Positions 25,724-36,207 of a DNA stretch of 41,259 nt are shown piece by piece. Source of the DNA: Deltaproteobacteria bacterium. Lineage in GTDB: Bacteria > Myxococcota_A > UBA9160 > SZUA-336. Below the pieces are notes generated by a model. That model saw only the letters and a program-made list of their open reading frames with translations, ran no database searches and was not told the origin of the DNA. Where the stretch lies: NCBI GenBank assembly GCA_019311115.1, contig JAFDDB010000013.1, forward strand, positions 1 through 41,259, read 5' to 3'. Every line of letters begins with the position of its first letter. The stretch's first letter is position 1. The position numbers were made by a program, and so were the translations under genes.

Positions 25724-25948
25724 TCACGCGGACCCGCGGGCGAGCAGCCACGTCGCGGCCGCGAGGACTGCAATCACGGCGGCGAGAACGAGCCACCCGC
25801 GCACCGACGAAGGACGCGGCGCAGCTTGCCGAGGCGGCGCCGCGCGCGGCAGGTCGCCGTAGCCGAGCGCGTCGGCGCTGAGTCCGTCGTAGACGCCCGC
25901 CGAATCGGTGTCGGTCGTGTTCGCGCCGGGTGGCGGACGGTCGCTCAC
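25724..25948 (-). CDS. Small tail-anchored membrane protein
   Basis: A 74-residue protein: hydrophilic Pro/Asp/Thr-rich N-terminus (~1-45, PPPGANTTDTDSAGVYDGLS), then a single hydrophobic helix (WLVLAAVIAVLAAATWLL) right at the C-terminus. The GTG start overlaps the stop of the preceding 832-residue membrane protein (GTGA at 25948-25945), so the two are translationally coupled and probably function together. No family recognised. The overlap, the tidy topology and the stop just after the helix are the evidence that it is real. Confidence 0.6.
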   Translation of the reverse strand: MSDRPPPGANTTDTDSAGVYDGLSADALGYGDLPRAAPPRQAAPRPSSVRGWLVLAAVIAVLAAATWLLARGSA

Positions 25949-28443
25949 GTCGTCGGTCGCGCCAGCGACCCGCCTTCGCGGAGCGCGATGACCACCGGGA
26001 TCGTCCCCACTGCGTACACGCCGATCGCGATCAGCGCGACCGCCGAGAAGCCGAACTCGATCCCCAGGATCACGGCGAGCACGGTGGCGATGACGGAGCC
26101 GACGCCGTTCACCGCCCAGGCCCACGGGATGAGGCGCGGCTCGATGCGCCGCAGCAGTTCGAGCCCGGTGGGAAAGTACATGCCGAGCGTGATTCCGAGA
26201 GGAAGCTGGAGCCCCGCGGTGATCGCGATGCGCACCGGCAGCGGTGACGAGAGAGACCAGTCGCGGATCCAGGGCAGGAGCAACACCTCGATGACGATCA
26301 GCGTCGCGGTGACCGCGAGCAGGCCCGTCAGGAAGGCCCGCGGACGCTCCCAGCCGTACTCACTCAGGTACGCGCCGAGCGCTGCGAAGATCAGCAGCGA
26401 GAAGATGGTGACCGACAGCGAGTACGTGGGGTACCCCAGTACCAGCACGTACTTCTGCACGAAGCTGATCTCGATCAGCAGGAAGCCCAGCCCGAGGCCC
26501 AGGAAGTAGAGCAGGAAGCGGAACGCCGTGCCGCGTGCCAACGCGCCCATGCCGCTGCGCGCGAGCGGCGCGAGGATGAGGAGTGCGCCGAGCAGGAGAG
26601 ACTGACCGAGCATCGCGAGAAGCACGAGTTGGCCCGTGGCGGAGCCCGGGAACATCCAGAAGATGTCCTTGCCCTCGAGCAGGCTCCCCCACGGCAGCAC
26701 GTGGAAGAAGAAGGGGCGGTCGTCGGTCACGGGCTCGACGATGAAGGGCTGAGCCGCGAGCGCCGCAGCTCGCTCCGCCGGCCCGGACTGCACGATCCGT
26801 GCGAGCGCGGGCTGTCCCGGCAGGCCGGGAGCCAGGCGGGTCTGGAAGCCCTCTTCCTCGACGAACCGGCGCACGCGCGTCAGTTCGTCGGCGGTAAAGG
26901 GCGTCTTCTTGGCGATCAGGTTCTGCACCCAGGTGCCGCGGCGTACGCCGCCGTCCTCGGTCCCGCCGTAGATGCTGGGGTGCGCGACGATCAGGAGGTG
27001 TTGGCCCGGGTCGGCGCTTCCCGCACGCTCGAGTGCCTCGCGCGCAACCAGCGTCAGGCGCGTGACCAGGGGCGGGGCGAGCGAGGCGTCCTCGTAGATC
27101 GAGTCGCCGATGATCAACGAGACTGCGCCGTCGTCGTTCAGGTGCTGGAAGTAGTCCTCGAACGCCTCGACCGTGTACAGGTAGCTCTCTGCTAGCACGT
27201 AGGCGCCCGTGCTCTGTGCCGAGAACGTGTCGACGGCCGTGATCTGCACCAGGTCGAACTGCTGGCCGCTCGAGCGCACGTAGTGGCGGCCCTCGGCCGC
27301 GACCAGGCTGACCCGCGGGCTCTGCAGGAGTCCCCCCATCCAGCCCTTGAGCATGCCGTTGTGCAGCTCGATCGTGATCGGCTGCAGGTCGACGCCCATC
27401 ACGTGGCTCGCGCCGCGACGCAGCGCGTTCACCATGTCGACTCCGCCGCCGACGCCGATCACGAGGACCGACGGCCGCTCGCGGACCACGTAGGGCGTCC
27501 GCAGGACGTGGTGGTCGAGCATCTCGAAGGAGCCGGGCCCTCTCCACTCGAACACGTCGCTGCCGTTGTGTCCGTCGTACTGGATCGACATGGTGCGCGG
27601 CTTCGGCCCGCGGTAGTGGGGCGAGATGCCCTTGGCGCCCCACCAACCGCCGCGGCTGCCCGGCTCGCGGAACAGGTCGACGCGATTGACCGGGCTCCAG
27701 CGCGTGTACAGCACCTGGGTGCGGGGGTTCTGGAGCGAGACGGCGAGCGCCTTGCTCGAGCTGGGCTTGAACTCGATCAGGCGGTCGGCCGCGGGCGACG
27801 ACACGACGAGCAGCGCGGCGGCCGCCACGTAGATGGCGGCGTTTCGGCGTCTGGGTGCGTACGCCGCGGCCGAGGCGAAGAAGAGCGCCGCACACAGCGC
27901 CACCGCAGCTGCGCCGTCGACCCAGGTAAGAGCGGCCACCGCGAGAGCGCAGCCGAGTCCCGCGCCGAGCAGGTCGGCCGCGTACAGGCGGTTGGCGCGC
28001 TTCGGGTGCGCCGAGAGCGGCGCTGCGATCGCGATCCCCGCCAGGAAGAACGGGGCGGTCGTGAGCGCGTAGTAGCCGAGCAGCCCGAGCAGCAGGGGCC
28101 CCGGGTCGGACAGCAGCCGGTCGGGATCGAGAGGCCGCGGTCCCAGGATCGCCATGGCCGCCACCAGCGCGATGCCGGCCGCAGCCGCGCATCCCGAGGA
28201 CAGGCGTCGCGCACCGTTCTCGAGCAGCCAGGGGTAGCTTGCCAGCAGAGAGCCCGCCGCGCCGAAACCGAGCAGCGCCGTGCTGACCGTCAGGTAGGCC
28301 AGGTGGTACCAGATGGTGAGTGAGTAGATGCGCGTCAGCAGGATCTCCTGCATCAGCACCGCCACCGAGCAGAGCGAGATTCCGAGCAGCAGCGAGCCGA
28401 ATCCGTGCTCCCGCTCCCAGGCGAGTCCGTCCTCCGTGGTCAA
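25945..28443 (-). CDS. Large membrane-embedded spermidine synthase-like (SpeE-family) protein
   Basis: An 832-residue protein: six or more N-terminal helices (~1-215), a Rossmann methyltransferase-like spermidine-synthase domain (~290-500, with VLVIGVGGGVDMVNALRRGA, MGVDLQPITIEL, AAEGRHYVRSS, LVQITAVDTFSA), a linker, and six more C-terminal helices (~600-832). These integral SpeE-like proteins are common in soil and aquatic Gram-negative bacteria. They are usually annotated as polyamine aminopropyltransferases, but polyamine synthesis has not been shown for most. The start is a TTG (ACC ACG GAG follow), with no better upstream start. Three 14-bp direct repeats and an inverted repeat lie in the 218-bp leader. 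Confidence 0.85.
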   Translation of the reverse strand: MTTEDGLAWEREHGFGSLLLGISLCSVAVLMQEILLTRIYSLTIWYHLAYLTVSTALLGFGAAGSLLASYPWLLENGARRLSSGCAAAAGIALVAAMAILGPRPLDPDRLLSDPGPLLLGLLGYYALTTAPFFLAGIAIAAPLSAHPKRANRLYAADLLGAGLGCALAVAALTWVDGAAAVALCAALFFASAAAYAPRRRNAAIYVAAAALLVVSSPAADRLIEFKPSSSKALAVSLQNPRTQVLYTRWSPVNRVDLFREPGSRGGWWGAKGISPHYRGPKPRTMSIQYDGHNGSDVFEWRGPGSFEMLDHHVLRTPYVVRERPSVLVIGVGGGVDMVNALRRGASHVMGVDLQPITIELHNGMLKGWMGGLLQSPRVSLVAAEGRHYVRSSGQQFDLVQITAVDTFSAQSTGAYVLAESYLYTVEAFEDYFQHLNDDGAVSLIIGDSIYEDASLAPPLVTRLTLVAREALERAGSADPGQHLLIVAHPSIYGGTEDGGVRRGTWVQNLIAKKTPFTADELTRVRRFVEEEGFQTRLAPGLPGQPALARIVQSGPAERAAALAAQPFIVEPVTDDRPFFFHVLPWGSLLEGKDIFWMFPGSATGQLVLLAMLGQSLLLGALLILAPLARSGMGALARGTAFRFLLYFLGLGLGFLLIEISFVQKYVLVLGYPTYSLSVTIFSLLIFAALGAYLSEYGWERPRAFLTGLLAVTATLIVIEVLLLPWIRDWSLSSPLPVRIAITAGLQLPLGITLGMYFPTGLELLRRIEPRLIPWAWAVNGVGSVIATVLAVILGIEFGFSAVALIAIGVYAVGTIPVVIALREGGSLARPTT

Positions 28444-28484
28444 ACGCCCGCCCCCGCGCCCATCGCCGCCCTCACCTGGAGATC

Positions 28485-28520
28485 ATCGCGCCATCTTCAT
28501 CGCGCCGCCGCCATCGCGCC
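28485..28520. repeat. Three direct repeats with core ATCGCGCC at exact 14-bp period
   Basis: ATCGCGCC begins at 28485, 28499 and 28513. The repeats lie 42-77 bp upstream of the TTG start of the SpeE-like gene on the opposite strand. Iteron-like spacing suggests a protein-binding array, but simple GC-rich tandem slippage is also possible. Confidence 0.4.
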
Positions 28521-28564
28521 ACCCGGATTGCGACCGTCGTCGCCACCATCATCGGACGCGGAGC

Positions 28565-28584
28565 GCGATTGTCGGAGCAATCGC
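28565..28584. promoter_or_regulatory. Inverted repeat GCGATTG-TCGGAG-CAATCGC
   Basis: Perfect 7-bp arms around a 6-bp centre, in the gap between the monooxygenase stop and the SpeE-like start. It could be an operator or an RNA hairpin. A related inverted repeat with the same TCGGAG centre lies on the other side of the monooxygenase gene at 30516. Confidence 0.45.
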
Positions 28585-28599
28585 CCCGTACACGCAAGC

Positions 28600-28638
28600 G
28601 CGCCCCCGGGGCGCCCCACGGGGCGCCCCCGGGGGCGC
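28600..28638 (-). terminator. GC-rich hairpin downstream of the monooxygenase gene
   Basis: Two arms of ~18 nt (28600-28617 and 28621-28638), made of alternating GCGCCCC/GGGGCGC blocks, can pair with one bulge around a 3-nt loop. It sits 24 nt after the stop of the monooxygenase gene. There is no U-tract, so intrinsic termination is uncertain. Confidence 0.4.
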
Positions 28639-28661
28639 AGATGTGGGGGTGGAATCGGGGA

Positions 28662-30470
28662 CTAGCTGAGCTCGAGGCCCTTCAGGCTGCCTTCGGCCCG
28701 CCAGTCGTCCCAGAGCTTGATGAAGGCGACCGAGCCGCCTCCGTAGAAGCCGTCCTGGGCGGTGCGGTCGTTGGGCTTGCCCTCGTTGTTGTAGTAGCCC
28801 GGCGTGCAGTTCTGCAGGAAGTCATTCCGGCCTCGCGCGACGCTGATGATCGTCTCGATCCACTCCTTCTGCGCGTCGGGCGACGTCTCGATGGTGTTGA
28901 CCTTGTTGTCGATGGCGTTCTTCAGGATGTAGGCGATGTGCTTGGCCTGCTCGTTGAGCATGTGCGGGTAGCTCGGCGTGAAGCCGGACTGCGCGTTGCT
29001 CATGATGAAGCAGTTCGGGAAGTCCTTGACGTGCATGCCGTGGAAGGACTTGACGCCGTCGCTCCAGTTCTGCTCCAGGCTCTTCCCGCCGCGCCCGATG
29101 ATGTCGTAGCCGGCGCGCCGCGTGTACGAGGTTCCCACCTCGAAGCCGCTGGCGTAGATGAGACAGTCGACCTCGTACTCCTTGCCGTCCACGACGACGC
29201 CCTTCTCCGTGATCCGGTCGACGCCCTGGCCCTTCGTGTCCACCAGCGTGACGTTCGGCCTGTTGAAGGTCGGCAGGTACTCATTGTGGATGCACGGCCG
29301 CTTGCAGAACTGCCGGTAGTACGGCTTCAGCGCCTCGGCCGTCTCCTTGTCCTCGACCACCTCGTCCACGCGCGCGCGGATCTGCTCCATCTTCTGGAAG
29401 TCCGCGAGCTCCATCTTCTTCATGAGCTCTTCGGGGGACAGGTCGGGCTCGTCCTCGTTCTTTACCATGACGAGCAGGTTTCGGATGATCTCGGTCCACC
29501 CGTCGTTCACCAGGTCCTCTTCCTGGAAGCCGCCGGACACGAGGATGTTGAAGTTGTCCATGCGGTGCTGGTGCCAGCCGGGCTTCAGGCTCTTCACCCA
29601 CTCCGGATCGGTGGGATCGTTGTGCTTCACGTCCACCGACGACGGCGTGCGCTGGAACACGTAGAGCTGCTCCGCGGCCTCGCCCACGTGCGGCACGACC
29701 TGGACCGACGTTGCGCCGGTCCCGAGGATGCCGACGCGCTTGCCCGCGAGACCCGTCAGGTTCCCGTGGGAGTCGCCGCCGGTGTAGTCGTAGTCCCAGC
29801 GGCAGGCGTGGAAGGTGTGACCCTTGAAGTCGTTGATGCCGGGGATGCCGGGGAGCTTGGGCTGGTTGAGCGGCCCGAGCGCCATGGCCACGTAGTGGGC
29901 CTTCATGCGGTCGCCACGGTTGGTCGAGATGATCCAGCGCGAGATCTCCTCGTCCCACCGCAGCTCTTCGATCTTCGTCTGGAAGCACACGTCGCGGTAC
30001 AGGTCGTAGTGCTTCGCGATCCGCTGGCTGTGCTCGAGGATCTCGTCTCCGGCCGAGTACTTCTGCTTCGGCATATAGCCGGTCTCTTCGAGCAGCGGCA
30101 GGTAGATGTAGGACTCGATGTCGCAGGCGATGCCGGGGTAGCGGTTCCAGTACCAGGTGCCGCCGAAGTCGCCGCAGGTGTCGATGAAGCGGATGTCCTC
30201 GACACCGGCCTCGCGCAGCCGCGCGCCGGTCAGCAGTCCGCCGAACCCGCCGCCGATGATGACGACCTCGACCTCGTCCGTGAGCGGCTCACGCGTGAAG
30301 CCGGGCTCGACGTAGGGATCGTCCAGGAAGTGCTCGTACGTGCCCTTGATCTCGAGGTACTGGTCATTGCCATCGTCGCGAAGGCGCTTGTCCCGCTCCT
30401 GGCGGTACTTCTCTCGCAACGTGTCGGGGTTGAATGCGGCGCCGGTCCGGGTCGTGTTCTGGCTCGTCAT
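28662..30470 (-). CDS. Flavin-containing monooxygenase, Baeyer-Villiger type
   Basis: A 602-residue FAD/NADPH enzyme: FAD-binding GGGFGG (73-78), the Baeyer-Villiger fingerprint FxGxxxHxxxWD at 215-226 (FKGHTFHACRWD), and the NADPH-binding GILGTGATS (247-255). The N-terminal ~65 residues before the first Rossmann motif resemble the longer cyclohexanone/steroid-type enzymes. It would insert oxygen into ketones or oxidise a heteroatom, and the substrate is unknown. It is divergent from the LLM oxidoreductase across 228 bp holding two palindromes. AGGA precedes the ATG. Codon use looks less GC3-biased than neighbours (e.g. ATT, TTC/TTT choices), but this was judged by eye. Confidence 0.92.
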   Translation of the reverse strand: MTSQNTTRTGAAFNPDTLREKYRQERDKRLRDDGNDQYLEIKGTYEHFLDDPYVEPGFTREPLTDEVEVVIIGGGFGGLLTGARLREAGVEDIRFIDTCGDFGGTWYWNRYPGIACDIESYIYLPLLEETGYMPKQKYSAGDEILEHSQRIAKHYDLYRDVCFQTKIEELRWDEEISRWIISTNRGDRMKAHYVAMALGPLNQPKLPGIPGINDFKGHTFHACRWDYDYTGGDSHGNLTGLAGKRVGILGTGATSVQVVPHVGEAAEQLYVFQRTPSSVDVKHNDPTDPEWVKSLKPGWHQHRMDNFNILVSGGFQEEDLVNDGWTEIIRNLLVMVKNEDEPDLSPEELMKKMELADFQKMEQIRARVDEVVEDKETAEALKPYYRQFCKRPCIHNEYLPTFNRPNVTLVDTKGQGVDRITEKGVVVDGKEYEVDCLIYASGFEVGTSYTRRAGYDIIGRGGKSLEQNWSDGVKSFHGMHVKDFPNCFIMSNAQSGFTPSYPHMLNEQAKHIAYILKNAIDNKVNTIETSPDAQKEWIETIISVARGRNDFLQNCTPGYYNNEGKPNDRTAQDGFYGGGSVAFIKLWDDWRAEGSLKGLELS

Positions 30471-30515
30471 GATTCCTGCCTGCTCGGGGTTGCCCGGGTG
30501 CGAATCGGCGCCCGG

Positions 30516-30533
30516 ATTGATTTCGGAGTCAAT
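30516..30533. promoter_or_regulatory. Inverted repeat ATTGA-N8-TCAAT upstream of the monooxygenase
   Basis: 5-bp arms with an 8-bp centre that contains TCGGAG, 46 bp upstream of the monooxygenase start. On the minus strand it overlaps a TTGACT that could be a -35. It resembles the inverted repeat at 28565. Confidence 0.4.
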
Positions 30534-30557
30534 GGAACCACCTCGGGCCGCACGGCT

Positions 30558-30575
30558 GTATGAGCCCTGTCATAC
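30558..30575. promoter_or_regulatory. Palindromic operator candidate GTATGA-N6-TCATAC
   Basis: A perfect 6-bp inverted repeat with 6-bp centre (GCCCTG) in the divergent region between the monooxygenase and the LLM oxidoreductase. A second copy of the form TATGA-N6-TCATA lies at 37831. Size and symmetry fit a dimeric repressor such as TetR- or MarR-type, but no such regulator is encoded adjacent. Confidence 0.55.
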
Positions 30576-30636
30576 GAGGCGTCTACCGGCCCGGGGCAGC
30601 GGAGCCCGAGCCGATAGGCCGAGCAGAATCAGCGTT

Positions 30637-30666
30637 TTGTGCGATGTCCTGGGGGGCGCGTAGACT
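30637..30666 (+). promoter_or_regulatory. Promoter candidate TTGTGC-N18-TAGACT for the LLM oxidoreductase
   Basis: A TTG-type -35 at 30637 and TAGACT at 30661 with an 18-bp spacer, 32 bp before the GTG start, which has GGGAG upstream. It lies downstream of the palindrome at 30558. Confidence 0.45.
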
Positions 30667-30698
30667 CGGGCCGTGCCGGCATCGACTGGGAGCCAGCC

Positions 30699-31769
30699 GT
30701 GAATCTGGGAGTCTGCGTCGCCTCGCACATCGGCGACATCGACTACGTCGTGCGCGCCGAGGCGCTCGGCTACTCGCACGCGTGGCTGGCCGACAGCCAG
30801 ATGATCTGGTCCGACTGCTACGCGACCTTGGCGCTGGTGGCGGACCGCACCGAGTCGATCAAGATCGGCACGGGCGTCGCCATCACGGGCACGCGTCCCG
30901 CACCGGTGACCGCGGCCTCGATCGCGACCATCAACGCGCTGGCCCCGGGCCGGACCTTCCTGGGCGTGGGCGCCGGCAACACGGCGATGCGCATCATGGG
31001 CCAGCCGCCGCACCGCATCCGTGAGTTCGACCGCTACCTGACCACACTCCGGCCGCTGCTTCGCGGCGACGAGTCGATGCTCGACGACCGGGGCGCCGAG
31101 GTTCCGATCCGGCACCTCATGCCAGACCGTGGCTTCGTGAACTTCGAAGACCCCATTCCCATGTACGTCTCGGGCTTCGGTCCACGCTCGCTGGGCCTCG
31201 CGGGCCGGCACGGGGACGGGGCGGTCCTGGCGATGCCGCCCAACGCCGCGGTGATGGAGTACTTCTGGAAGCAGATCGAGGCGGGAGCCGCCGACGCCGG
31301 CCGCAGCCTCGACCGGAGTGCGTACTACACGAGCGCGCTCACGACGATCGTCGTGCTCGACCCGGGCGAGGCGCCCGACTCTCCGCGCGCACGTCACGAG
31401 TGCGGCGCCTTCGCGATGGCGACGCTGCACTTCGCGTACGACCAGTGGCGCCAGCTCGGACGGACCCCGCCCGCCTTCGCCGCCGACATCTGGGACGACT
31501 ACTGCGCGATGCTCGCCGCGCTCCCGAAAGAGCGCCTCCACCAACGCATCCACGCCGGCCACAACTGCTGGGTCATCCCCGAAGAGGAGCGCTTCGTCAC
31601 TCGCGAACTCATCGAGGCCAGCTGCCTCGTCGGAACGGCCGAGCAGGTCGTCGAGCGCCTGCAATCCCTCGACGCCGCAGGTCTCGACCAGGTCATGATC
31701 CTGCCGCCCTTCGACCCCCGCTACGAAGTCCTCGAACGCGTCGCCCGCGACGTGCTCCCGCACGTGTAG
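30699..31769 (+). CDS. LLM class (luciferase-like, probably F420- or FMN-dependent) oxidoreductase
   Basis: A 356-residue TIM-barrel flavin/F420 enzyme: VRAEALGYSHAWLADSQ near the N-terminus, LALVADRTESIKIGTGVAITGTRPAP, FLGVGAGNTAMRIMG and YVSGFGPRSLGLAGRHGDGAV (all cited in parts). The pattern is nearer to F420-dependent LLM enzymes than to bacterial luciferase. Cofactor F420 use is inferred; no F420 biosynthesis gene is in the window. GTG 30699 is chosen for the GGGAG ribosome-binding site and the family start NLGVCVASH; the frame is open upstream to 30639. Divergent from the monooxygenase. Confidence 0.9.
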   Translation: MNLGVCVASHIGDIDYVVRAEALGYSHAWLADSQMIWSDCYATLALVADRTESIKIGTGVAITGTRPAPVTAASIATINALAPGRTFLGVGAGNTAMRIMGQPPHRIREFDRYLTTLRPLLRGDESMLDDRGAEVPIRHLMPDRGFVNFEDPIPMYVSGFGPRSLGLAGRHGDGAVLAMPPNAAVMEYFWKQIEAGAADAGRSLDRSAYYTSALTTIVVLDPGEAPDSPRARHECGAFAMATLHFAYDQWRQLGRTPPAFAADIWDDYCAMLAALPKERLHQRIHAGHNCWVIPEEERFVTRELIEASCLVGTAEQVVERLQSLDAAGLDQVMILPPFDPRYEVLERVARDVLPHV

Positions 31770-31803
31770 GTCGGCTAGGATCGAATTCGAGGAGGGGAGG
31801 AGC

Positions 31804-32133
31804 ATGAGGAGTTCGTCGTTCACGGTCACACTGATGGCCGCCCTGTGGCTGCTGGTCCCGTCGGCCGCCTCGGCGCAGACGCTCTGTCCGGATGGCTCGT
31901 ACGTGGGTCAGGGGCCGTGCAGGCTCTGTCCGGACGGGAGCTATGTGGGACAGGGATCGGGCTGCACCCTGGCGCCGGACGGGAGCTACGTGCCGGGCGG
32001 CTCCAGCTCGAGACTCACGCCGAAAGGTGACTACATCGAGGGTGGCAAGGGCATGATCCTCTGCCCCGACGGGACATACGTAGCGGGGAGCCGCTGCGTC
32101 CTCGCGCCGGACGGGAGCTACGTAGGTCGGTAG
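31804..32133 (+). CDS. Small secreted protein of six tandem CPDGSYV-type repeats
   Basis: A 109-residue protein: signal peptide ~1-24 (LLVPSAASAQ), and the whole mature part is six copies of a ~13-residue unit, L-[C/A/T]-P-[D/K]-G-[S/T/D]-Y-[V/I]-x-G. Three units contain a Cys before Pro and a second Cys at the end, so disulfides are likely. The fourth unit (LTPKGDYIEGG) is the most diverged. Periplasmic or extracellular; function unknown. A TAGGAT hexamer at 31776 and a strong GGAGGGGAGGAG stretch precede the ATG. It is flanked by the LLM gene and the convergent tRNA-His. Confidence 0.85.
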   Translation: MRSSSFTVTLMAALWLLVPSAASAQTLCPDGSYVGQGPCRLCPDGSYVGQGSGCTLAPDGSYVPGGSSSRLTPKGDYIEGGKGMILCPDGTYVAGSRCVLAPDGSYVGR

Positions 32134-32147
32134 GTCGACGCGCTACT

Positions 32148-32225
32148 TGGGGTGGGTGAGGGGAATCGAACCCCCGACTTCCAGGACCACAACCTGGCGC
32201 TCTAACCAACTGAGCTACACCCACC
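32148..32225 (-). tRNA. tRNA-His (anticodon GTG)
   Basis: A complete cloverleaf on the minus strand, with the extra G at position -1 facing discriminator C (the hallmark of tRNA-His): acceptor GTGGGTG/CACCCAC, anticodon stem CCAGG/CCTGG with loop TTGTGGT (anticodon GTG), T-loop TTCGATT, and encoded CCA. A TAAGAT hexamer at 32267-32272 (minus strand) may be the -10. A hairpin with 8-bp arms GCCGGGCG/CGCCCGGC (32233-32253) lies in the short leader. Confidence 0.97.
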
Positions 32226-32456
32226 GAGAGGTGCCGGGCGGGACGCGCCCGGCGCAGCGGCGGCCATCTTAGGGCATCTCTGGCGGGACGCCCATCGGGA
32301 AGACGGGGCCGGCCGGGGCTGCTGCGCCGCCGTGCTGGAGGCCGCTGCGCACCCCCTGCGGGCCCGTTCTCGGGGGTTTGACACGACAGGGCCTGTGCCG
32401 AGGTTCGGCCCGAGCGAGGGACATCGCCCGGATCGGCGGTGCCTCGGGGAGGTGGA

Positions 32457-35090
<2,634 letters not shown>

Positions 35091-35135
35091 CTCGACGGCT
35101 CTGGGTCAGGGGCCCTCCGCACGCCGGGGCAGTGC

Positions 35136-35141
35136 TAAGCT
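35136..35141 (+). promoter_or_regulatory. Extended -10 (TGC-TAAGCT) for a leaderless start
   Basis: TAAGCT preceded by TGC forms an extended -10. It is followed by 7 bases and the ATG of the dehalogenase-like gene, which has no Shine-Dalgarno. Transcription would start at or within a base of the ATG. Confidence 0.5.
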
Positions 35142-35148
35142 GCGGCCG

Positions 35149-36177
35149 ATGGGGGCCCTCCGAAACGCAGCGCTCGCTCTCGCAGCGCTGGGGCTGATCG
35201 GCTACGCCGTCGGACTCGGTGTCTACGCCGGCGCCTCGACGCGCCCGCGCGTCGCGAGCCAGCCGCGCGACGCGGAAGAGGCGCGGCGGGCGATCGAGCA
35301 ACTGGGCCTCGAAGAGGCCTATCCCTTTGAGCACCGCTTCGTCGACACGCCGCACGGCCGAATGCACTACGCGGACGTCGGCGCGGGCGACCCCGTGCTC
35401 TGCCTGCACGGCAACCCGACCTGGTCGTTCCTGTACCGTGAGTTCCTGCGCGGGCTGTCCGACCGCTCGCGCGTCGTGGCGCCGGACCTGATCGGCTTCG
35501 GGCTGTCGCAGAAGCTTCCCGACCCGGGCGCCTACTCCATCGAAGGCCACATCGAAGACGTGTCCACGCTCGTCGAGGTACTCGACCTGCGCGAGGTGAC
35601 GCTGGTGATGCAGGACTGGGGCGGGCCCATCGGTCTGGGCGTGGCGATGCGCCATCCCGACCGCGTGCGCGCCCTGGTGGTGATGAACACGGTCGGCTTC
35701 TCACGGACGCCGAACGTCGGGCTCCCGCTGGCGCTCCGCGTGCTGCGCGCGCCCGTGCTCGGCGAGCAACTCGTACAGGGTCTCGGGCTCTTCCAGCGCG
35801 CGGTCATTCCCGCGGCGATCGCGCGCCCCGAACGACGCACGCCCGAGGTGCTGCGCGCATACCGCGAGGTGCAGGGCAGCTGGGACGACCGCGCGGGGAC
35901 GCTGGCGTTTCCCCGCCTGATTCCGCGCGGCCCCGACGACCCGGTGACGCGGTTGCTGGAGCGGTCCGACGCCTACCTGCGCTCGTTCCGCGGCCCCGTG
36001 CTGATCGTCTGGGGAATGCGAGATCGCTTCTTCGGGCCGGCGCTGCTCGCCGAGTGGCGCAGCCGGTTCCCCGACGCGCCCGTCCTCGAACTCGACCGCG
36101 CCGGGCACTACCTGCAAGAGGACGCGGCAGACCGGATCGTGCCGCGGATCCGCGCCTTCCTGGACGCTCAGCGTTAG
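35149..36177 (+). CDS. Membrane-anchored haloalkane dehalogenase-like alpha/beta hydrolase
   Basis: A 342-residue protein with an N-terminal membrane helix (~8-30), then an alpha/beta hydrolase with haloalkane-dehalogenase hallmarks: HGNPTWSF (87-94, Asn as a halide-stabilising residue), nucleophile D156 followed by W157 in MQDWGGP, an Asp at ~292 (WGMRDRF) and catalytic H320 (AGHYLQED). Asp instead of Ser as nucleophile separates it from esterases. The family hydrolyses carbon-halogen bonds, but many members have no known substrate, and the membrane anchor is unusual. It starts 58 nt after clpB with a probable leaderless promoter of its own. Confidence 0.87.
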   Translation: MGALRNAALALAALGLIGYAVGLGVYAGASTRPRVASQPRDAEEARRAIEQLGLEEAYPFEHRFVDTPHGRMHYADVGAGDPVLCLHGNPTWSFLYREFLRGLSDRSRVVAPDLIGFGLSQKLPDPGAYSIEGHIEDVSTLVEVLDLREVTLVMQDWGGPIGLGVAMRHPDRVRALVVMNTVGFSRTPNVGLPLALRVLRAPVLGEQLVQGLGLFQRAVIPAAIARPERRTPEVLRAYREVQGSWDDRAGTLAFPRLIPRGPDDPVTRLLERSDAYLRSFRGPVLIVWGMRDRFFGPALLAEWRSRFPDAPVLELDRAGHYLQEDAADRIVPRIRAFLDAQR

Positions 36178-36207
36178 ACGTAGACGCTCAGTCGTAGACG
36201 TGCACGC

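Noticed and set aside
32378-32400. TTGACA plus ACAGG-G-CCTGT as a heat-shock control element for clpB
   Set aside because: There is no matching -10 at 16-18 bp, no CIRCE and no sigma-32 consensus, so the evidence is too weak for a feature.
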